Of a stretch of DNA of 64,000 nucleotides, positions 58,508-64,000 are shown one piece after another. Source of the DNA: Collybiopsis luxurians FD-317 M1 (Eukaryota > Basidiomycota > Agaricomycetes > Agaricales > Omphalotaceae); the NCBI GenBank assembly GCA_000827265.1, contig KN834778.1, forward strand, positions 385,097 through 449,096, written 5' to 3'. The translations under genes and the position numbers were made by a program. The notes under the pieces are model-generated. The model did not search any database, was not told the DNA's origin, and saw only the letters and a list, made by a program, of their open reading frames with translations. Position 1 is the stretch's first letter, and each line of letters begins with the position of its first letter.

Positions 58508-59586
58508 ATGCAGTTGGTCGTCAAAGCTCTTCGGCCGCTGAGCGTACCCAGATGTTGTCTCCAATTCCGCGCCAACTCTACTCTGGTAGATGGCCCTCCA
58601 ATCACGGAAACAAATCGTTAGTGTTACAAATTGGATCTTACGCCTGGGTTGAACTTTTCCATCAAAGGTGCTGAAACCACTATGAAACGATTTTGGAAGA
58701 CCGTAGGTATAGAAAACAGGAATAATGGGATAGCCGTTACGCTGGACAAACGCGCTCTTAAAACTCCCTCTGGAAACACTCTACTTCTTCCTCATAACAA
58801 GCGCCTAGTGGCCACACTCATAGCCTCGGAATGGGAAAACCAAAAGACGGTTTTAAAACCTCATGCATTACCAATGGTCTGTCTTGTGCTTCATTTCGAG
58901 TTGGCAAGCTTTGACGCATCTTTCAGACCTCATTAGCTTCAAGAGCAATTGACTTCTTCGTGGAACCCGATTCTCGAGAAAATGTACGGCAGACACTCTT
59001 AGAATATCTGGATACGGATACTATATGGTATTTCGCTCGCAATCTTCAGCTCGTCCAATACAGACGTTTCTTTTAGTTTCTATCAAGATTATCCTGAGCC
59101 GCTCGTCGCTCAGCAAGCAGCACACTGGGATCCCTTATATTCTTGGGTTGAAGAAACGTTCGGCGCCAAGATCGAAAAATTTACGTCCATACTATCGAAT
59201 TCACAGTCAGAAGATAGTAAGAAAAAGCTTTTGGTTGCCATAGATGGTTTCAATCAATGGGAAATGGCCGGTACTCAGTTCCATCCTAATTAATCCTTGA
59301 TCTAGTCTTGACTTCTTCTATGCAGCCCTAGAACGCGCGATACATGCTACAAAATCATTTATAATTGCCTTAGCCTTGGTTAAGCGCCGTTTGACCGTAG
59401 AACAGGCGTCTGACGCGGCTAGGGTCGAAGTTAATAGCCAGATAGAACGGTGGGGAGAAGTTGAAGACAGTGAGTTGTACAGTGATCCTGCCTACTCTTC
59501 CTAATTCGATTTCAGCACACGACGTGGATTTTCATGACATTCGTAGACAACTGGGAAGTGCTGCTACTCTTCTCTCTAATGCTTAG
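58508..59586 (+). CDS. ATP12: ATP12, mitochondrial F1-ATPase assembly chaperone
   Basis: Exons 58508-58616, 58668-58876, 58927-59027, 59077-59270, 59326-59469 and 59516-59586 give 275 residues. Atp12 holds the alpha subunit during F1 assembly in the matrix. The N-terminus (MQLVVKALRPLSVPRCCLQFRA) is basic and lacks acidic residues, a good presequence. Seen: KRFWKTVGIE, VTLDKRALKTPSGN, LIASEWENQKTVLKPHALPMTSLASRAID, EYLDTDTICF, DYPEPLVAQQAAHWDPLYSWVEETFG, and ALALVKRRLTVEQASDAARVEVNSQIERWGEVED. Confidence 0.95.
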
Positions 59587-59947
59587 ATTCGTCGAAGTAT
59601 AATATACAAATCCGTTCAACTGTCTGCCTCTGGGTCATTGAGTACACGAGGAGACAGCACTAAATTATTTGACTATGCAGAACCCCGATTGGAAGTAATG
59701 ACGTGCAGAATATCTGTATATATAGACCAAACCTACAAAGAATGCTTCTTCAGCGGATCATTCTCATTAATTGTTCGCGCTATAAGAATGAACCTTGCAA
59801 GACGCAGCATGTATAGAATGCAAAGGCATTGGAAAGAGTACTGCGATATATGATTATGCATCTGCCACTGTACAAGAATTTAGTACCGGTTCCAGATGTA
59901 ATGGACAAGAAATAACGCGTAGAACAGAACCTAAACATCCAAGTCAA
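59587..59947. other. Convergent intergenic region
   Basis: About 360 bp between the stops of ATP12 and the SIKE-like gene. It contains short open frames only, and nothing else I can support. Confidence 0.5.
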
Positions 59948-61018
59948 CTAATCACCCATCCTTGACCTCCTGACTGTGGCGTATGGATCCACACTCGTGA
60001 AGTTGTCTTCTGACACATCGGACTGATCGTCGGGTTGTTGCTGAGGAAGAACATGAATCACAGAACTTTCCTCATTTTTTGTCTCCATCTCCACATCGGC
60101 TCCAGTACCAATTTTGCTGCTGGTATGAGGATCTTCTTGAGGTTGTGCCTGAGACTGGGGCATGGATAGTGCCCACGATGACGCAGCTACGTGTGTCGGT
60201 ACCGGATTTGCCTGCCCAGCCATAATCAACATCCTAAGCTCCTCATTCTCCCGTTCGAGTCTGGCCAGCTCAACCTCGCGTTCCAAAGCCCATTCAGCGT
60301 GTGCTGCATTATTGCTTTGCCATGGTTCACGTTCGAGAAGGTCAGGATCTTCCTCGACCTCTGAGCCATTATCAACTTCAGCATGGTCGCTTAGTGCACG
60401 TCTCGACGTACGTTCGCCTCCGACTTCGCGCAGACAATTCCGGAGCATTTCCGACAGTCGAGAAATGCTTTCGGAAATACGCGTACTAGTCTCTAGCTCT
60501 TTGGACGAATTCTCTTCTTCTAACTGTAAGAGATTTGACTCGTATTGACGAATAAGCGAGAGTTCATTCTCTTGGACTGTTTGAGCACGGTTTCGGAATG
60601 TACCTATGGGATTCCGTTAATATTGGCATGCTGCAAGCTATAAATGAGCTCACTCATTAGCGTATCCAGAGTCTGTTCGTACTCTTTTATGAGCGTGTTC
60701 AGTTGCTTATTGTCGTGCTGAAGAGACTGATTTTCAGCAGTCATAGTCGAGTTCATACGCTCTATTTCAGATTCGTAGGCTTCCTTTGGCAGGTTTGCAT
60801 TGAATCTCCGCAAAACGAACCCTGTTTGGGAGTCCATCGCTTGATTCTAATGGAGATAAATGATCTAAATGAATCTGCTGAAGAAATTCAGCTACCTTTA
60901 CACTTCCGGTCTGAGCATAGAGCGATACAGACGTGCTTCGATTTTGATTGAGTTGTTCGCTGAGCTCTGTAATTACAGCCCAGAGCTGCGAGATTTCATC
61001 TCCCTCCACAATTGCCAT
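59948..61018 (-). CDS. SIKE/FGFR1OP2-like coiled-coil protein, putative STRIPAK subunit
   Basis: Exons 60896-61018, 60654-60846 and 59948-60603 give 323 residues. The first 130 residues are a continuous coiled coil (DEISQLWAVITELSEQLNQNRS..., EAYESEIERMNSTMTAENQSL, HDNKQLNTLIKEYEQTLDTLMSTFR), which resembles the core of the SIKE/FGFR1OP2 family. That family is part of the STRIPAK phosphatase-kinase complex controlling hyphal fusion and fruiting in other fungi. A second coiled coil is near WALEREVELARLERENEELRMLIM, followed by a disordered acidic tail. The family call rests on the central block. Other coiled-coil proteins could look alike. Confidence 0.6.
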
Positions 61019-61266
61019 TTCGAAGGAGGTGAAGAAGAATAAGAGCAGAGCGAAACAGTCACGCGCCTTTGATTGGATCTTATCTTATCTTATAGTTTCT
61101 CACAGCTCAAAGCTCAGGTTAGATAGATTTTGCGACTCGTATTAATTTTCCGATTTGCTTCCGTCTGTAAAAGACCAAGGTTAATCCGCACAGGCGTAGA
61201 TAATAGTAGAACGGCAAGAATGACGAAATCGTTTCGCCGCTCTCTCCCCAGCAGCCAACACTACTC

Positions 61267-61560
61267 ATGAACATGTCGCGCTCCCCTTTACCGGAAGTCC
61301 TCGATCCCTTCACCGTTCACCCGTTCACCAATTGTGCTTGTCTGAACCCAAATACTTCACATGAGCCTTCCAATAGAGCTCAACCTTTGGTTCCTTCGTC
61401 CGACACGGCGGTGACGCGAATTGTATCCCCGACACCTCAACGAGCGCAAGGGCTGAGCTCGCCACAATCTCCAAACTCGGAGCCCATATTCGTTCCCTTC
61501 AGAAAGGAATCCGTGTCTCCGGAGCTCATTCTTAAGCCACCCCGAGCAAGGTGGAACTAA
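61267..61560 (+). CDS. Unknown 97-residue protein
   Basis: A single uninterrupted frame from ATG (61267; an alternative ATG is 6 nt downstream at 61273) to TAA. It begins with MSRSPLPEVLDPFTVHPFTN, has a CACLNPN turn, then a Ser/Thr/Pro-rich middle and a tail PIFVPFRKESVSPELILKPP. The composition is biased but the two ends look ordered and motif-like. No family is recognised. It lies between the SIKE-like start (248 bp) and the NTAQ1 stop (62 bp). Confidence 0.5.
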   Translation: MNMSRSPLPEVLDPFTVHPFTNCACLNPNTSHEPSNRAQPLVPSSDTAVTRIVSPTPQRAQGLSSPQSPNSEPIFVPFRKESVSPELILKPPRARWN

Positions 61561-61622
61561 GCGGGGACAGAATATAGATATGTGGTCAGCCACCAAAGGG
61601 TTTGTAACAAGAAATCGAAACA

Positions 61623-62518
61623 CTAAGTCTCTTGCAGAGTAGCTGTCGGCTTCGGCTTCGTGGTATCATCCATTTCTGAAGCAAAGAAGTCGTGGATAGT
61701 CCGAATGCCAAAAACATCCCCGTACCCATCGGACGGATGCATTGAGACAAAGTCCATCAGATTATGAGTTACAGCGTGTTTGATGCAAAACGAGCCTTGC
61801 AAGGGAGGGTAAGGAGGTAAAGGTTTGAGATATGAAGGATTGCAAGCAGATTTTGTATCAAGCTACATACAAATCAGTGTTTATTGCGGTGCAAAAAAAC
61901 CATCAACGCACCATATGTGATCTGTCTGACGCGAAATGATCCAAGTAAACTTCTGCAGGTACAACTCTGAAAGTACTACAATCAAGATTTAGGGTATGAC
62001 AGATAGTATAATCGGGATATGGAAACCTTTGAAATGCTTCGGGGACGGTCATAGAAAACGTCTCGGAAAAATAAGCTACTAAACATAAAATGATGGGAAT
62101 TATGGCTTGCGAAAGGTGAAACTCACAGTTCCAAGTTACGGGCATTCCAAGATGTGTATCAAAATCGTAAACCCAGCTTTGAATCGACGAGCCTTTTGGA
62201 GCACGCAACACAGCGATTACATGATAATCCCATATGACAGGCCAATCTAGTTTGTTCGAGAGCTTTTGGTTCCATAAGGCAACCTAGAAGATAACTACAT
62301 GTAGGTCGATTTTCGATTAGGCTAGTTCAAATATTACGCGCCGTTCTGGCATGATTAGAGATGAACACGGCAAAGATGTCCCATATCTCAGAGATTGATG
62401 GATTGTGAAAAAAGGACTGAATGAGAAGGTAGACATTCTCTTCGCAATAGTGGGACGTGTATACGGCGTCTTGAGGGAGAGCAGGCGGCGTCACTGTGGG
62501 GGAAGTCGTTGAGAGCAT
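61623..62518 (-). CDS. NTAQ1: NTAQ1, protein N-terminal glutamine amidohydrolase
   Basis: Exons 62342-62518, 62127-62283, 62027-62078, 61912-61975 and 61623-61862 give 229 residues (ATGs at 62536 and 62590 would add 6 or 24). The enzyme deamidates N-terminal Gln to Glu, feeding the Arg/N-degron pathway. The catalytic triad is visible: Cys in SHYCEENVYLL, His in WPVIWDYHVIAV, Asp in SWVYDFDTHLG. Also seen: FRVVPAEVYLDHFASDRSHM and LPPYPPLQGS. Exon 1 ends FISNHART and exon 2 starts VALWNQKLS. Only a GCGCGT donor (intron 62284-62341) keeps both conserved sides in frame. Confidence 0.88.
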
Positions 62519-62613
62519 TGCGAGCCCCGTGATCATGATGTGAGTCAACCAACTCCAACTCTGTATTGCATTTTCTTTCTTGCGTTGCATCTTTCATCTT
62601 GACTTCATCGATA

Positions 62614-64000
62614 ATGAGTTCAGGTCCTTCTTCAAGTGCTCCCAATGGTCTTCATGTTCACTCAGATTCCTCTCCACCCCCTTCCGCTCCCCGTCCAGAC
62701 CAGCCCACTCATTCTCACCACTTGAACGGTTTTGCTGACCAGTTCGTACTTAAAATTTTGCAAGACGCCAGTCCTAGGCTCATATGCTCTTCAGGTCCTC
62801 GCATAATCAGAAAATTATTGAATATCTCTATAATTACGGGTTTCAGCGCGGTGTAAGCGTCTTTCCTCGTCCTTTTTCTTTATGTTGCTTACTGTTCATT
62901 ATAAGGAATATGCCGATACAGTGCTTGTCAGTCTTTTTTCAACTCTCTGGTCTTCGTACACAGACTGATGTTTCGCTTTCCTTCAAAGCATGTACATCAA
63001 AATGTATACCGACTTCATGCTATAATACTCAGTCGTTCTCCGTTTTTGGTTCAATTACTATCTACATCACCTCAAGTTCAAGTTGGTGGGCCGCGAACGA
63101 TTTATGTGCCGGTGGAAAGGGAGCCAGAGGTGACTCAGGAAGGTTTTGCCATAGGTGCGTCGCCACACCCCCGATTGATTAAGTCAAATCACTGACGCGT
63201 ATGCCTAGCATTGGGTTATCTTTATTCCTCCATTTCATTAAGGCTTATCAGGTCGGATAATGCCAGAGCCGTACTTGCGGCTGGATGCATGCTTGGTGGT
63301 ATGGAGGAGCTTTGCCAAGTTGCCTACGAGACCTGCAAGCGCTCCATATCTGTCGATTCCATAAGCGCCTGGCTCGAATTTGTTGACGCGATACCTACTC
63401 CGTCAACTGGCGCAGATACACCAGAAGTTTCTTCCGTCAGAATTTTTGGACCTTATGCACAAAGATTGCGTGATGATGTCTTCCACTTTTTGGTTGTGAC
63501 TCTTCCAGAGATTCTGGAAATACACCCTACTCCCTCTGACGGCACTCCGACCACTCCGGAAAATGGACGTGAAATTTTGCTCCAAGTCTTCTCTGGAGTG
63601 CCTTTCGAAATGTTCAAGGCCGCTATTGAATCACCTAGCTTTCAGATTGGTACGTGCGCACCTTCTTCTCAAACTATGAGCTTGAGAATTTACACGTCTA
63701 TGCAGGATCGGACCAAGCCAGGTTCAAGTTCGCGAAAGAGGCAGTCGAGGCGAGAAAGCAAGGAATGGCACGGGGACCTGGCTATGAAGAGACGGTGGTG
63801 TTGGCATTTGGTTCCGCGCAAGGTACTGGAACAAGTGCTGTACATGTTACTCGAAAGATGCGTAAGCGGCCTTTGTGGAAGGTCAACTCGTAGAGATATC
63901 TTGACATCTTGGTTGTGAGTAGAGTTTGCGGGAATCCTATCCGATTTTGAGCTTCAAATACTTGAATACCGCCGAACTTTGCCCAGGCTTATCCGCCGCC
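62614..64000 (+). CDS. BTB/POZ-domain protein (5' part, runs off the window)
   Basis: Best exons are about 62784-62852, 62906-62926, 62989-63154, 63209-63649 and 63706-63881 or beyond. Splicing gives EYADTVLHVHQNVYRLHAIILSRSPFLVQLLS, a typical BTB core (D-x-x-L...YRLHAIILSRSPF). Then come IALGYLYSSISLRLI and a helical region resembling the BACK-type extension (AVLAAGCMLGGMEELCQVAYETCKRSI). The ATG at 62614 opens MSSGPSSSAPNGLHVHSD, but joining it to MLFRSSHNQKIIEYLYNYGFQRG needs an intron of only 32 nt (62755-62786) or a different 5' exon. The frame ends at a TAG at 63891. A GTCAAC donor at 63882 and a CAG near 63985 suggest it continues. Confidence 0.7.

Noticed and set aside
1..64000. Search for secondary-metabolite clusters, viral insertions, defence systems or CRISPR-like arrays
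   Set aside because: All recognisable genes are housekeeping or widely conserved fungal families. The OYE and aspartic protease genes are isolated and have no tailoring-enzyme neighbours.

Overview
This is a stretch of nuclear DNA from a filamentous fungus, almost certainly an agaricomycete (mushroom-forming basidiomycete). The genes are packed on both strands. Nearly all are split by many introns of about 45-60 nt with GT...AG ends. Gene content points the same way: a retaining trehalose phosphorylase, a DUF6534 seven-helix-type membrane protein and a fungal TSC1/hamartin are typical of Agaricomycetes. I see no transposon, virus, CRISPR array, rRNA or convincing tRNA. I rebuilt exon structures by hand. 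For most genes the spliced length is an exact multiple of three and restores a continuous family match.

Layout: 1-6.4 kb holds the 3' end of an unknown disordered protein, PIG-H (GPI anchor synthesis) and ALG3 (N-glycan synthesis) as a divergent pair, then RRP3 helicase and the proteasome ATPase RPT3. 7.2-17 kb holds a disordered protein, a weak membrane-protein exon, NAC-alpha, TRM9, ALG13, pyrroline-5-carboxylate reductase and the DUF6534 protein. 17.2-24.7 kb holds a small RRM-like protein, cap-binding CBC2, TRAPP subunit TRS130 (21 exons) and phosphoserine aminotransferase. 25.3-32.7 kb holds a 191-residue unknown, HSP90 with perfect heat-shock elements, and TSC1. 33-46.8 kb holds an old yellow enzyme, SNRNP27, eIF1, FYV7, PSY4/PPP4R2, a DPP1-like lipid phosphatase, a TFIIB-like factor, trehalose phosphorylase and a 231-residue Cys/His-tailed protein. 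47-64 kb holds POL5, an aspartic protease, MSH3, ATP12, a SIKE-like coiled coil, a 97-residue unknown, N-terminal glutamine amidohydrolase and the start of a BTB protein that runs off the window.

Most genes are housekeeping: ER glycosylation (PIG-H, ALG3, ALG13), RNA and ribosome work (RRP3, FYV7, POL5, CBC2, SNRNP27, TRM9, eIF1, NAC), protein quality control (HSP90, RPT3, NTAQ1), signalling (TSC1, PSY4, SIKE) and amino acid or sugar metabolism. They are not a pathway cluster. The window's real oddities are in gene architecture: divergent starts only 11-160 bp apart, convergent stops 12-24 bp apart, tiny exons, several GC-AG introns including two with the same GCGCGT donor, and stop-free introns of a length divisible by three. 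The least-described content is four small unknown proteins. I found no convincing evidence of a wholly new multi-gene system.
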